A stretch of DNA of 64,000 bases, taken from assembly GCA_047602185.1 (NCBI GenBank), contig JASGHY010000001.1, positions 6,944,001 through 7,008,000 of the forward strand, in the 5' to 3' direction. Numbering within the stretch: position 1 is the first letter of the stretch; each line of letters begins with the position of its first letter. Positions 35,530 through 43,828 of the stretch are shown in pieces. Source of the stretch: PMP191F sp047602185 (lineage in GTDB: Bacteria; Bacteroidota; Bacteroidia; Chitinophagales; Chitinophagaceae). The notes under the pieces are model-generated. The model was not told where the DNA came from. It did no database searches and saw only the letters and a program-made list of their open reading frames with translations. The translations under genes and the position numbers were made by a program.

Positions 35530-35943
35530 ATGTGGTGGATCTATGCTTTACTCTCTGCTTTTTTTGCTGCGCTGACAGCCATTTTTGCCAAAGTAGGGAT
35601 AAAAAATATGGATACAGACCTTGCAACTGCTATCCGTACTGCAGTAATACTGGTACTGGCATGGGGTATTGCTTTTTTTAAAGGAAGTATATCTTCCATG
35701 CCGCAGCTTAGCAAACAAAACTGGCTCTTCCTTTTATTGTCGGGTGTGGCTACCGGCCTTTCCTGGATCTTTTATTTTAAAGCATTACAGTTGGGAAAGG
35801 TATCACAGGTGGCGCCGGTAGATAAATTAAGCGTAGCTATCGCTATTATCTTATCAGTGGTCGTGCTGGGCGAAGTACTTACATGGAAAGCTGCTGTGGG
35901 TGCACTGCTGATCATTGCCGGTACATTAGTATTGATCTTATAA
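35530..35943 (+). CDS. EamA/DMT family small transporter
   Basis: 137 residues with five hydrophobic helices (IYALLSAFFAALTAIFAKVGI, AIRTAVILVLAWGIAFF, WLFLLLSGVATGLSWIFYF, LSVAIAIILSVVVLGEVL, AAVGALLIIAGTLVLIL). This is a single EamA unit rather than the usual ten-helix duplicate, so it probably works as a dimer. Such half-size DMT proteins export or import small metabolites; the substrate is unknown. It has its own promoter region after the operon terminator. Confidence 0.85.
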   Translation: MWWIYALLSAFFAALTAIFAKVGIKNMDTDLATAIRTAVILVLAWGIAFFKGSISSMPQLSKQNWLFLLLSGVATGLSWIFYFKALQLGKVSQVAPVDKLSVAIAIILSVVVLGEVLTWKAAVGALLIIAGTLVLIL

Positions 35944-36161
35944 AATTTTCCAGTTAATAGTGTTCCATAACAAATGTTAATTGGTGTATTTGTTTTCTAT
36001 CCTCAATCGATCAAACATTCAACAAGCATAATCTATCTTATAAAGGAATGTTAAAGGCTCAAAACGGTTAACGCATGCTTAACCATTCAACAGCAAACCT
36101 GCAATAGCGTTTGTCGTCCATTAGTACGAATAACATTTTGTACTATTAAAAAATATGAGCT

Positions 36162-36731
36162 ATGAAAAGGATTATTGTTTTAGGCGCAGTTGCTGCAATG
36201 GGTTTTATAACCACCACTGCATTCGCACAATACAACGACGTTGTTCTTAACGAATTTAAAAACACCAATAATACTAATACTGCTAAGGATACGAGGAAAG
36301 AAGAGAGGTTAATGAAGAAGTCAGAGGTGAGCTATTCAACGAAAGAAAGTTTTTTCCGTGATTTCCCGAATGCTGATAATGTTGCGTATCGCCGGGGAGC
36401 ATCAACAGATGAGGTAATGTTTACACAGGCAGGAGTTAGTTATACTGCATTTTATGATGCAGATGGCAACCTGGTAGGTACTACTACCGCAAAAAACTTT
36501 GATGACCTACCTGCTGCCGCACAGAAAACCATTGCAAAGCATTATGGAACTTATGATGTAGGAAAGATCATTCTTTTTGACGACAATGAATTTAACGAGA
36601 CAGATCCTGCAATTTTCGGTGAACAGTTTGAAGACGAGGATAATTATTTTGTAGAGTTGATCAAGCCAGGCAAAACAATTATAGTAGAAGTTAATATGGA
36701 GGGTAACGTTTCTTATTTTAAAGGTTTGTAA
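36162..36731 (+). CDS. Exported PepSY-like hypothetical protein
   Basis: 189 residues with a signal peptide (MKRIIVLGAVAAMGFITTTA, cleavage FAQ). The mature part has two alternating strand/helix units (FFRDFPNADNVAYRRGASTDEVMFTQAGVSYTAFYDADGNLVGTT and PAAAQKTIAKHYGTYDVGKIILFDDN), resembling the PepSY-like/beta-lactamase-inhibitor-like fold of small Bacteroidota periplasmic proteins. The role is unknown. It stands alone, with 218 gene-free bases upstream and a strong terminator downstream. Confidence 0.7.
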   Translation: MKRIIVLGAVAAMGFITTTAFAQYNDVVLNEFKNTNNTNTAKDTRKEERLMKKSEVSYSTKESFFRDFPNADNVAYRRGASTDEVMFTQAGVSYTAFYDADGNLVGTTTAKNFDDLPAAAQKTIAKHYGTYDVGKIILFDDNEFNETDPAIFGEQFEDEDNYFVELIKPGKTIIVEVNMEGNVSYFKGL

Positions 36732-36752
36732 TACCTGTTGTGTTGCGAAGTA

Positions 36753-36783
36753 AAATAGCCATCCGCATTGTGGATGGCTATTT
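36753..36783. terminator. Bidirectional rho-independent terminator
   Basis: 12-bp stem AAATAGCCATCC / GGATGGCTATTT with a 7-base loop, between the convergent genes ending at 36731 and 36835. Confidence 0.8.
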
Positions 36784-36834
36784 GCATAATACTGACAACA
36801 ACAAAAGAACAATCTTAAAGTGATCGGTTATCTT

Positions 36835-38544
36835 TTAATATACTGAACCCGGAGGCATTTCATCGGCCATTGAAAATGATTGCAGGTAACGTTTTTTGTA
36901 TTCCGCAGCCTGTTCATGTTTACCCTGTGCTTCCAGGCTTTGATATAAACCCAGTAAAGACCAGCCATTGCCGGGGTTCCAGGTAAGGTCTTCCAGGTAA
37001 ACCTTCTCTGCTTCAGGGGCTCTTTTCAGCAGAAGCAAATAATGCCCCAGGTATTGCCTTGCAGGTATCATCCACGCTTTTGGTTCAGCGTACAGTAAAT
37101 TGTCTTCAACAGTAGTGGCCTTGTGCAATGTTGCAATGCAGGCATTGATATTTTTCTGTTGAAAGAGGATATCAGCTTCCAGTATATAACCTGCCAACAC
37201 TGCTATTTCGTAGGGACTGCTGCGATAAGGTGTAAAGGGTATTTTGAGAATACTATCAGTTGTTTTTTTCTGTAATTGCTGCAGGTATTGCATGGCCATT
37301 GTTGTATTGCCGGTACTGCTGTAGGCCATTCCTTTTCCAAAATCATACAGCAGACTGGAAAAACTCCAGTCGGCAGGCGGAGCATCTTTATCAGTCAGTA
37401 TCTCATTCCACTTGCCCAGTCTTACCATTGTGAGCACAGGAAATGAATACATGTATTGCAAAGCTGTTTTTGCATGTTCAGGCTTTACATTGTTGCGGCA
37501 ATTGATAGCCTTGGATAGTCCACGGGTGTACATGCCGCCGCTCATGGCACAGTAAGCATCTACAGCGAGGTAATGGGGCGATTGTGTAAATAACGAAAGT
37601 GACTTAGCCAGTGAATCATACAAGTGCAGGTCGTAGTGTGCTTTTTCATTGACTTTTACGCCTTTTTCATACAGACCTATGCGTTCGTATTCATGGCTCG
37701 ACATGTGTACCATGTGTGCAACACCGGGCATCATTTCCTGTAATACATCAGCCCCCGGCAAGGCTACTTCCGGGTTGCGCGAGGCTTCTGTTACATGAAT
37801 ATAATAATGCAAGGCCCCGGGATGGCGCGGATCTTTTTGCAGGATGGTTTCACAAAGACCAACCAGTTCGGGAGTCCATGGTTTGGGGGTGCCGTTATTA
37901 TTCCAGAAATCCCATTCATGCATCACCATTACGGCATCCAGGTAAACCGCTTTGATCTCTATATCGTCGGGATATTTTTTTACCAATGCCTGCATTTTTG
38001 TTGCATAGGCCTGGTTAAGCTGCAGGCGTTTACTATCAGCAGTATCAGTAATGTCGTAACGGCTATTGATTGCATCGATCAGGTCTTTTTCTTTGACTGA
38101 TGCATTGGTTGTCATTTTATTCAGTTGAGTAATGATCGCCGGTACTGTTTTTCTCATTTTGTAGGAGTACGAGTAATTATAAGCGGGACCTTCTGCAAGC
38201 GCTTGCCCCCAGTAAGCCATTACCATACCCGGATCAAAGCGGGCAGCTTCTTTAAATGATGCATAGGCCTCTGTGCCATGATAGCTGTAAAATAAAGAGA
38301 GCCCCTGGTCAAAGTAAAGCTGCGCACTGTCGCTACCGGTAGCAACTTTGTAGGAATGATTTCCCCATCCCGGCAGAATGGACACATATTTTCCACTGGC
38401 ATCAGGCCGTATAGTATTAACAGGTGGGGGCATACAACCAATAATGTCTGTAGATATCCTTGTTTCAGAAAGATCATTGTGGGGTGATAATGCCAATAGC
38501 ACAATGACAGAAAGAATAAGAAGGTAGAACCTGTTGTTTTTCAC
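36835..38544 (-). CDS. Exported tetratricopeptide-repeat protein
   Basis: 569 residues with a hydrophobic N-terminus (FYLLILSVIVLLALSPH), likely a signal peptide or anchor. TPR-like segments occur along the length: AQLYFDQGLSLFYSYHGTEAYASFKEAARFDPGMVMAYWGQALA near residue 75, then DPRHPGALHYYIHVTEASR and AEKVYLEDLTWNPGNGWSLLGLYQSLEAQGKHEQA near the C-terminus. The first segment and the HYYIHVTEAS motif are typical of a family of Bacteroidota/Acidobacteria TPR proteins with no assigned function. It is single-gene, with 231 bases of gene-free DNA upstream. Confidence 0.78.
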   Translation of the reverse strand: MKNNRFYLLILSVIVLLALSPHNDLSETRISTDIIGCMPPPVNTIRPDASGKYVSILPGWGNHSYKVATGSDSAQLYFDQGLSLFYSYHGTEAYASFKEAARFDPGMVMAYWGQALAEGPAYNYSYSYKMRKTVPAIITQLNKMTTNASVKEKDLIDAINSRYDITDTADSKRLQLNQAYATKMQALVKKYPDDIEIKAVYLDAVMVMHEWDFWNNNGTPKPWTPELVGLCETILQKDPRHPGALHYYIHVTEASRNPEVALPGADVLQEMMPGVAHMVHMSSHEYERIGLYEKGVKVNEKAHYDLHLYDSLAKSLSLFTQSPHYLAVDAYCAMSGGMYTRGLSKAINCRNNVKPEHAKTALQYMYSFPVLTMVRLGKWNEILTDKDAPPADWSFSSLLYDFGKGMAYSSTGNTTMAMQYLQQLQKKTTDSILKIPFTPYRSSPYEIAVLAGYILEADILFQQKNINACIATLHKATTVEDNLLYAEPKAWMIPARQYLGHYLLLLKRAPEAEKVYLEDLTWNPGNGWSLLGLYQSLEAQGKHEQAAEYKKRYLQSFSMADEMPPGSVY

Positions 38545-38695
38545 AATACAGTTGTTTGAGTGTTAGCAGAATGGAGATGATAATTCCAGGGAAGGATTAC
38601 ATGTTCGTTGTACAGGGTACGAAAAATAGCCTTGCAGTTGGCCTTTGTATTGTAAGATGAGCTACATACAAGATACTCATTTAAAGGCAAATTAA

Positions 38696-38721
38696 AAAGG
38701 CAGACACAATGGTCTGCCTTT
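38696..38721 (-). terminator. Rho-independent terminator for the MBL-rhodanese gene
   Basis: 10-bp stem AAAGGCAGAC / GTCTGCCTTT with a 6-base loop, 54 bases past the stop of the minus-strand gene ending at 38776. Confidence 0.75.
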
Positions 38722-38775
38722 GAAACTATATTTATTATTCTTCCTTAGCTGATACTCAATTAATAATCAATGATT

Positions 38776-40194
38776 TTACAACATCGTGCTGGGACAAACG
38801 TAATCAGTAACCGGGAACAATCCACTTTCTTTAATGGATTTGAAGCCTCCTTTAACATCAATAAGATTGTTGTAGCCGCGTGCGCGAAGAATAGAACTAA
38901 AGATCATAGAACGATAGCCGCCTGCACAATGAACATAACAGGTTTTGTCTTTGCTTACTTCTGCAATCCTGCCGTTGATATAATCGAGTGGTATGTTTTC
39001 TGCATCAATAATATGTTCAGACTGGTATTCGCTTTCTTTCCTTACATCAAGGATCATTGCGTCCTTTTCATTTTTAATTCTCCTGGCAAATTCATCCACA
39101 CTGATCGTTTCAATATTATCAGTTTCCTTACCGGCAGTTATCCAGCTTTCAATACCTCCCTGTAAAAAGCCAATGGTATGATCGTACCCAACACGTGCCA
39201 GTCTTGTTACCACTTCTTCTTCACGGCCGGGATCGGTGATCAGCAGGATGGGTTGTTTAATATCGGGGATCAGGGCGCCTACCCAGGGGGCAAAACTGCC
39301 ATCTACGCCAATATTGATAGAATTGGGCACAAAGGCTTTGGCAAAGGTTTGTGCATCACGGGTATCCAGCATAATAGCGCCTGTTTCGTTGGCTGCTTCT
39401 TCAAAGGCATCCGGTGATAAGGAATGCAGACCTTTCTCCAGTACCTTATCAATACTCTCATAACCCTGTATATTCAACATAACGTTCAAAGGAAAATAGG
39501 CAGGTGGCGGCATAAGGCCATCAGTTACTTTTTTAATGAAAGTAGCTTTGTCCATTGGTTGTAATGCATAGTTTATTGCTCTCTGGTGGCCAAGGGTATC
39601 CGTGGTTTCTTTGCTCATATTCTTACCACAGGCCGATCCGGCGCCATGTGCAGGATAAACTATAATATCATCTGGCAACGGTAGTATTTTGTTGTGCAGT
39701 GAGTCGTATAACAAGCCTGCCAGTTTTTCCTGTGTAAGCTCGGCTACTACTTTTTGTGCCAGGTCCGGACGGCCAACATCACCTATAAACAATGTATCAC
39801 CGGTAAAGATGGCAACGGCTTTTCCTGTTTCATCTTTCAGCAGATAGCAGGTACTTTCCATCGTATGGCCGGGAGTATGTATTACGGTAATGGTGATGTT
39901 GCCTACCTGCAATACTTCACCGTCATTGGCTACATGCGCTTCAAAGCCGGGCCTGGCAGTTGGACCATACACAATGGTGGCCCCTGTTTTTTTTGCCAGG
40001 TCAAGATGACCGCTTACAAAATCAGCGTGAAAATGTGTTTCAAGAATATATTTGATAGTAGCCTTATCTTTTTCAGCACGCTTAATGTAGGGCGCTGTTT
40101 CCCTGAGTGGATCAATTACGACAGCTTCCCCTTTACTTTCAATATAATAAGCACCTTGTGCAAGACACCCGGTATAGATCTGTTCAATTTGCAT
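38776..40194 (-). CDS. MBL-fold persulfide dioxygenase-like protein with two rhodanese domains
   Basis: 472 residues. The N-terminal metallo-beta-lactamase domain (about 1-245) has the metal motif THFHADFVSGH at residues 53-63, HTPGHTMEST and FTGDTLFIGD, as in ETHE1-type persulfide dioxygenases. Two rhodanese-fold domains follow. The middle one (about 260-360) has Asp (ITDPGREE) where the active Cys should be. The last keeps an active loop, CYVHCAGGYRSMIF. It probably oxidises glutathione- or protein-bound persulfide and passes sulfane sulfur on in the cytosol. It heads a sulfur cluster and has a Crp/Fnr-like palindrome 63 bases upstream. Confidence 0.86.
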   Translation of the reverse strand: MQIEQIYTGCLAQGAYYIESKGEAVVIDPLRETAPYIKRAEKDKATIKYILETHFHADFVSGHLDLAKKTGATIVYGPTARPGFEAHVANDGEVLQVGNITITVIHTPGHTMESTCYLLKDETGKAVAIFTGDTLFIGDVGRPDLAQKVVAELTQEKLAGLLYDSLHNKILPLPDDIIVYPAHGAGSACGKNMSKETTDTLGHQRAINYALQPMDKATFIKKVTDGLMPPPAYFPLNVMLNIQGYESIDKVLEKGLHSLSPDAFEEAANETGAIMLDTRDAQTFAKAFVPNSINIGVDGSFAPWVGALIPDIKQPILLITDPGREEEVVTRLARVGYDHTIGFLQGGIESWITAGKETDNIETISVDEFARRIKNEKDAMILDVRKESEYQSEHIIDAENIPLDYINGRIAEVSKDKTCYVHCAGGYRSMIFSSILRARGYNNLIDVKGGFKSIKESGLFPVTDYVCPSTML

Positions 40195-40257
40195 GATTGA
40201 AGAGTTTTAATTGAAATGGTATTGTTTTACAAATTTCCTGAACACCTATAAGAAAAA

Positions 40258-40275
40258 AGGTGACAAAAATCACCT
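40258..40275. promoter_or_regulatory. Crp/Fnr-type palindrome upstream of the MBL-rhodanese gene
   Basis: AGGTGACAAAAATCACCT: perfect 6-bp arms and a GTGA-N6-TCAC core, centred about 72 bases upstream of the start at 40194. It shares the GTnA-N6-TnAC pattern with 41129-41142 and 41912-41925. It could also act as a weak terminator for the TauE gene. Confidence 0.55.
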
Positions 40276-40279
40276 GTCT

Positions 40280-41077
40280 TTATTTCATTAGTTCTATGGT
40301 AATGACAACAATGCCCATTGCCAGTACAAACCAGCCAAAACCCTGTTTCAGCCGGCTGCTATCTATCTTTTTCCCTAAATAGCTACCGGCAATAATGCCT
40401 GCAATAGCAAGGGTACTGAGTATTATCAGTAAAGTCCAGTCAATGGAATAATGACCAGGGTCACCTGTGAATCCGATTAACGAGTTAAGCGCAATGATGG
40501 CCAGTGATGTACCGATAGCCGTTTTTACCGGCAACTTTACCAACAGTACCAGTGCCGGGATCAGCAGAAACCCACCACCTGCGCCCAGCAGGCCTGTTAC
40601 CAGGCCTATCAGCAGACCGTACAATAAAAGCTTTCCGTAAGCTGTCTTGCCATTGGAGCATGTTCCTGCTTGCTCCTGCGAATCCTTTGTTCTTATCATG
40701 GATATTGCTGCTGCGATCATTAACAAGGCAAACAACAGCATTGTTGCAAACGACTTTGTGAGCTGCCAGTTACCAATGGAAAGAATATATTCAGGAATAG
40801 CAGGCACAATTAATCGCCTGGTAAGCAATACTGTAATAATAGAAGAAATGCCAAACAACAGGGTAGTAGAAATGCTTACCTGCTGCTTTTTGTAATTGCT
40901 GTAAGCACCTGCAAGGCTGGTAATGCCAACAATGAATAAGGAGTAGAAGGTTGCCTGTGAGGGATGTATATCAAACAAATACACCAGTACAGGTACGGTA
41001 AGGATAGAGCCTCCGCCGCCAATGAGCCCCAGTGAAACGCCTATAAGTATCGCCGCGGAGTAACCAAGTATTTCCAT
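40280..41077 (-). CDS. TauE/SafE family sulfite/sulfur-compound exporter
   Basis: 265 residues from ATG 41077 (MEILGYSAAILIGVSLGLIG); an ATG eight codons upstream is possible but less family-like. It has about eight hydrophobic helices in two repeats: the first contains GVSLGLIGGGGSILTVPVLVYL, the second GLVTGLLGAGGGFLLIPALVLL, both the Gly-rich TauE hallmark. It moves sulfite, sulfonates or related anions across the inner membrane. It lies between the MBL-rhodanese gene and the Crp/Fnr regulator on the same strand, with its own GTAA-N6-TTAC palindrome upstream. Confidence 0.88.
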   Translation of the reverse strand: MEILGYSAAILIGVSLGLIGGGGSILTVPVLVYLFDIHPSQATFYSLFIVGITSLAGAYSNYKKQQVSISTTLLFGISSIITVLLTRRLIVPAIPEYILSIGNWQLTKSFATMLLFALLMIAAAISMIRTKDSQEQAGTCSNGKTAYGKLLLYGLLIGLVTGLLGAGGGFLLIPALVLLVKLPVKTAIGTSLAIIALNSLIGFTGDPGHYSIDWTLLIILSTLAIAGIIAGSYLGKKIDSSRLKQGFGWFVLAMGIVVITIELMK

Positions 41078-41128
41078 TACCTGAATGTTGTTTGCAGGCA
41101 AAGGTCATGTAAAGGATCTTGTTTTTTG

Positions 41129-41142
41129 GTAACTTTTGTTAC
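41129..41142. promoter_or_regulatory. Crp/Fnr-type palindrome upstream of the TauE gene
   Basis: GTAACTTTTGTTAC: GTAA-N6-TTAC, a perfect inverted repeat in the same half-site layout as 40260-40273 and 41912-41925. It lies 52 bases upstream of the TauE start on the minus strand, between it and the regulator's 3' end. Confidence 0.55.
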
Positions 41143-41153
41143 ACTGGAAAAGT

Positions 41154-41798
41154 TTATGCATGCCACTCAATATTGTTTTTATTGAGTGTTACTTTTCCTT
41201 CGTTTTCCATCTTCTTCAATAACCGGGAGATCACTTCCCGCGAAGTGCTGAGATCATTGGCTATTTCCTGGTGTGTAACCCTGAGCTGTTGGGTACCTAA
41301 TTCTTTTACCTGCTTTTTCAGGTAGAACTCCAGTCTTTCATCCATTCCCCTGAAAGCGATATTGTCGATCACTTCCAGCAACTCCTGGAAACGCAGCCGG
41401 TAGGTTTCCAGTACAAAATAGTACCATGATCTGTATTCACGCATTAGCTGGTCCATCATGGCAGAAGGGATAGAGATCACCGTAGTATCTTCCACAGCCC
41501 GTGCTATTATTTCACTTTTTTGCTGGTTAGCTGCGCAGATCATAGATAACGCACATGCATCGCCCGGTTCGAGATAGTACATAAAAAATTCTTCGCCTTC
41601 CTGACCGCCACGGTACAGCTTTACACGTCCTTCGGCAACCAGCATGGTAGAACGGAAATATTGTCCTGTCAGCAACAGTGTGTCGCCGGTTGCAAAGTGC
41701 CGTAATGTGGCATGCTCCTCCAGTTGTTTTTTCAATCCTTCTTCAAACTGGTTAAAGTGAGTGGATAGAAAAGCTGCGATTGCTGGTTGTTGAGACAT
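41154..41798 (-). CDS. Crp/Fnr family transcriptional regulator
   Basis: 214 residues. A cyclic-nucleotide-binding-like beta barrel spans about 15-120 (TGDTLLLTGQYFRSTMLVAEGRVKLYRGGQEGEEFFMYYLEPGDACALSM), with a dimer helix and a C-terminal winged HTH at about 150-205 (VTHQEIANDLSTSREVISRLLKKMENEGKVTL). There is no Fnr-type N-terminal Cys cluster. The HTH with TSREVISR should read a GTGA-like half-site, and three such palindromes occur around the gene. It is the probable local regulator of the sulfur module. Confidence 0.9.
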   Translation of the reverse strand: MSQQPAIAAFLSTHFNQFEEGLKKQLEEHATLRHFATGDTLLLTGQYFRSTMLVAEGRVKLYRGGQEGEEFFMYYLEPGDACALSMICAANQQKSEIIARAVEDTTVISIPSAMMDQLMREYRSWYYFVLETYRLRFQELLEVIDNIAFRGMDERLEFYLKKQVKELGTQQLRVTHQEIANDLSTSREVISRLLKKMENEGKVTLNKNNIEWHA

Positions 41799-41879
41799 AG
41801 TGATGAATGTTTTAGCTTACCGGGATCCTGTTAAAGTTACCATGCTTTCAATCATCCCGCCTGTTTTGTAGCATGGAAC

Positions 41880-41925
41880 TGTGAAGTAAGCGCTGTATTT
41901 TCACATAGAGCGTGATTAAAGTCAC
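41880..41925. promoter_or_regulatory. Two Crp/Fnr-type palindromes in the divergent crp/YeeE promoter region
   Basis: GTGATTAAAGTCAC at 41912-41925 is a perfect GTGA-N6-TCAC palindrome, 48 bases upstream of the YeeE start. Just upstream, TGTGAA (41880-41885) and TTCACA (41900-41905) form a wider inverted repeat. The sites could control both the YeeE pair and the regulator itself. Confidence 0.55.
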
Positions 41926-41973
41926 ATAACCTGTAACAGTAATGACGCAATTTTGTATCGTTAAAGAATAGAT

Positions 41974-42543
41974 ATGAGCTTTTTACAATTTTTACAACAA
42001 CCCTGGCCCTGGTATGTGGCCGGGCCGCTGATAGGGCTTACCGTACCTGCACTGCTGATCCTGGGCAATAAATCTTTTGGCATCAGTTCCTCATTGCGGC
42101 ATATCTGTGCTGCCTGTATTCCTGCAAAGGTCCCTTTCTTCCAATACAATTGGAAAAAGGAAGCATGGAACCTGTTCTTTGTAGCAGGCATTTTCCTGGG
42201 AGGAGTGATCACAGCATTGTGGTTAAGAGATCCTGCGGCGATAGTAGTAAACCCTGCGTTGGTCAATGATCTGGCGCGTTATGGCGTTGATGACTATCAT
42301 TCGCTGGTGCCGGCTGCTTTGTTTAGCTGGCCTGCCTTACTTACCCTGCGGGGATTTATTATGATGGTAATAGGTGGCTTCCTCGTTGGTTTTGGAACAC
42401 GCTATGCGGGAGGCTGTACCAGTGGACATGCTATAATGGGTATTTCAACATTGCAATGGCCTTCAGTAATTGCTACCTGTTGTTTTATGGCTGGTGGGTT
42501 TATAATGGCTAACCTGTTATTGCCGGCTATTTTGTCTTTATAA
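41974..42543 (+). CDS. YeeE/YedE family sulfur-compound transporter, N-half
   Basis: 189 residues, mostly hydrophobic. It contains the YeeE motif GFLVGFGTRYAGGCTSGHAIMGISTLQWPS with the conserved Cys of the thiosulfate-relay pathway, plus an early HICAACIPAKVPFF Cys pair. Homologues (TsuA/YeeE) take up thiosulfate or related sulfur compounds. It is paired with the next gene (20-bp gap), which supplies the other half of the fold. It is divergent from the Crp/Fnr regulator. Confidence 0.87.
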   Translation: MSFLQFLQQPWPWYVAGPLIGLTVPALLILGNKSFGISSSLRHICAACIPAKVPFFQYNWKKEAWNLFFVAGIFLGGVITALWLRDPAAIVVNPALVNDLARYGVDDYHSLVPAALFSWPALLTLRGFIMMVIGGFLVGFGTRYAGGCTSGHAIMGISTLQWPSVIATCCFMAGGFIMANLLLPAILSL

Positions 42544-42563
42544 AAAAAGTAACGCGAACTATT

Positions 42564-43070
42564 ATGCAAACAATATCAAAAACAGATAATAATACGGATT
42601 TTGAAGTGCGCTCGCTGGATACGATCGGTATCAATGAAAGTGAGGTAACACACAAGTGGTACCACAACCTGCGGTACCTGGTGGTAGGCGTGCTCTTTGG
42701 TATCCTATTCGTGAAGGCCGAACTGATCAGTTGGTTCAGGATACAGGAAATGTTCCGCCTGCAGTCATTTCATATGTACGGCGTCATAGGCAGCGCTATT
42801 GCAGTAGGGATGCTCTCGGTATGGCTGATAAAGAAATTTAATATCAAAACACTGGACGGGGAGAAAATAGCATTTCACCCGAAGAAGTTTAGCAAAGGGC
42901 AGGTATATGGAGGGCTGCTGTTTGGCTTTGGCTGGGCATTAACCGGTGCTTGTCCCGGTCCGTTGTTTGCGCAGATCGGTACGGGCGCTACAGTTGTACT
43001 GATCACGCTTTTGAGTGCTATAGCCGGTACATGGGTATATGGCAGGTTCAGGGAGCAATTGCCGCATTAG
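42564..43070 (+). CDS. YeeE/YedE-like (DUF6691) transporter, C-half
   Basis: 168 residues with four hydrophobic helices. The motif GGLLFGFGWALTGACPGPLFAQIGTG includes a conserved Cys (TGACPGP) equivalent to the GGCTSGH Cys of the partner gene. A cytosolic N-terminal ~35 residues (MQTISKTDNNTDFEVRSLD) precedes the first helix. Together with the previous gene it probably forms the two-part sulfur transporter that supplies the MBL-rhodanese protein. No terminator hairpin follows; a cloverleaf repeat sits 8 bases downstream. Confidence 0.87.
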   Translation: MQTISKTDNNTDFEVRSLDTIGINESEVTHKWYHNLRYLVVGVLFGILFVKAELISWFRIQEMFRLQSFHMYGVIGSAIAVGMLSVWLIKKFNIKTLDGEKIAFHPKKFSKGQVYGGLLFGFGWALTGACPGPLFAQIGTGATVVLITLLSAIAGTWVYGRFREQLPH

Positions 43071-43077
43071 TGTGATA

Positions 43078-43167
43078 TCAATGTCGGTTAATGAGTGGCT
43101 GGTGAAGACACCCGCCACGGGCGTATCCCCATCCGCCGGAATCAAATCACTTAATAAACGACATTGA
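43078..43167. repeat. Cloverleaf-like palindromic repeat, copy A
   Basis: Outer arms TCAATGTCGGTTAATGAGT (43078-43096) and ACTTAATAAACGACATTGA (43149-43167) pair with few mismatches. Inside, GGCTGGTGAAGACACCCGCC and GGGCGTATCCCCATCCGCC form two short hairpins. The same layout with different arm sequence occurs at 56216-56307. Confidence 0.75.
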
Positions 43168-43250
43168 GTATGATATTACGGTTTGATGAACCAGGGAAAA
43201 AAATTGCTGTAATTGGTTACCTTGCTGCTGTATAAATTTAAAAAAGCAGG

Positions 43251-43826
43251 ATGGAGCAGGTATATGATCAGACTTTTGAGAAAGGCGATCTGAAAGAGAA
43301 ACAATTAAAGAAAGGGGAGTACGATAACTGTACTTTCAAACAATGTGATCTCTCTGATACCAATTTTTCAGAAATGATCTTTGTTGATTGCACATTCATT
43401 GGTTGCAATCTCAGTATGGTAATGTTGGGGAAAACGACCTTTCGGGATGTGGTATTCAAAGAGTGTAAAATGCTGGGTCTCCGCTTTGATCATTGCAGTG
43501 AGTTTGGACTTTCGTTCAGCTTTGAAAAATGTGTATTGAACCATTCCTCTTTTTTCAAAACAAAGATCAAAAAGACACCATTTAAAGATTCACAACTGCA
43601 GGGTGTTGATTTTACAGAATGCGATCTCGCCAGTTGTGTGTTTGATAACTGCGATCTTAGTGATGCCACTTTTGAACGTACAGTTCTCGAGAAAGCAGAT
43701 CTCAGGAGGTCTTATAACTATTCTATCGATCCTGAAAATAACAAGCTGAAGAAGGCTAAGTTCTCCCTCTCCGCCGTGGCCGGGCTTTTAACCAAATACG
43801 GTATAGAGATCGATCCTAAGAATTAA
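43251..43826 (+). CDS. Pentapeptide-repeat protein
   Basis: 191 residues built of A(D/N)LxX-type repeats: FKQCDLSDTNFSEMIFVDCTFIGCNLSMVMLGKTTFRDVVFKECKM, then LQGVDFTECDLASCVFDNCDLSDATFERTVLEKADLRR. This predicts a right-handed quadrilateral beta-helix, as in Qnr/MfpA and many other proteins. There is no signal peptide. The length and unbroken repeat are compatible with a DNA-mimic type, though function cannot be assigned. The next gene begins 2 bases after its stop codon and encodes a GyrI-like protein. Confidence 0.88.
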   Translation: MEQVYDQTFEKGDLKEKQLKKGEYDNCTFKQCDLSDTNFSEMIFVDCTFIGCNLSMVMLGKTTFRDVVFKECKMLGLRFDHCSEFGLSFSFEKCVLNHSSFFKTKIKKTPFKDSQLQGVDFTECDLASCVFDNCDLSDATFERTVLEKADLRRSYNYSIDPENNKLKKAKFSLSAVAGLLTKYGIEIDPKN

Positions 43827-43828
43827 CA

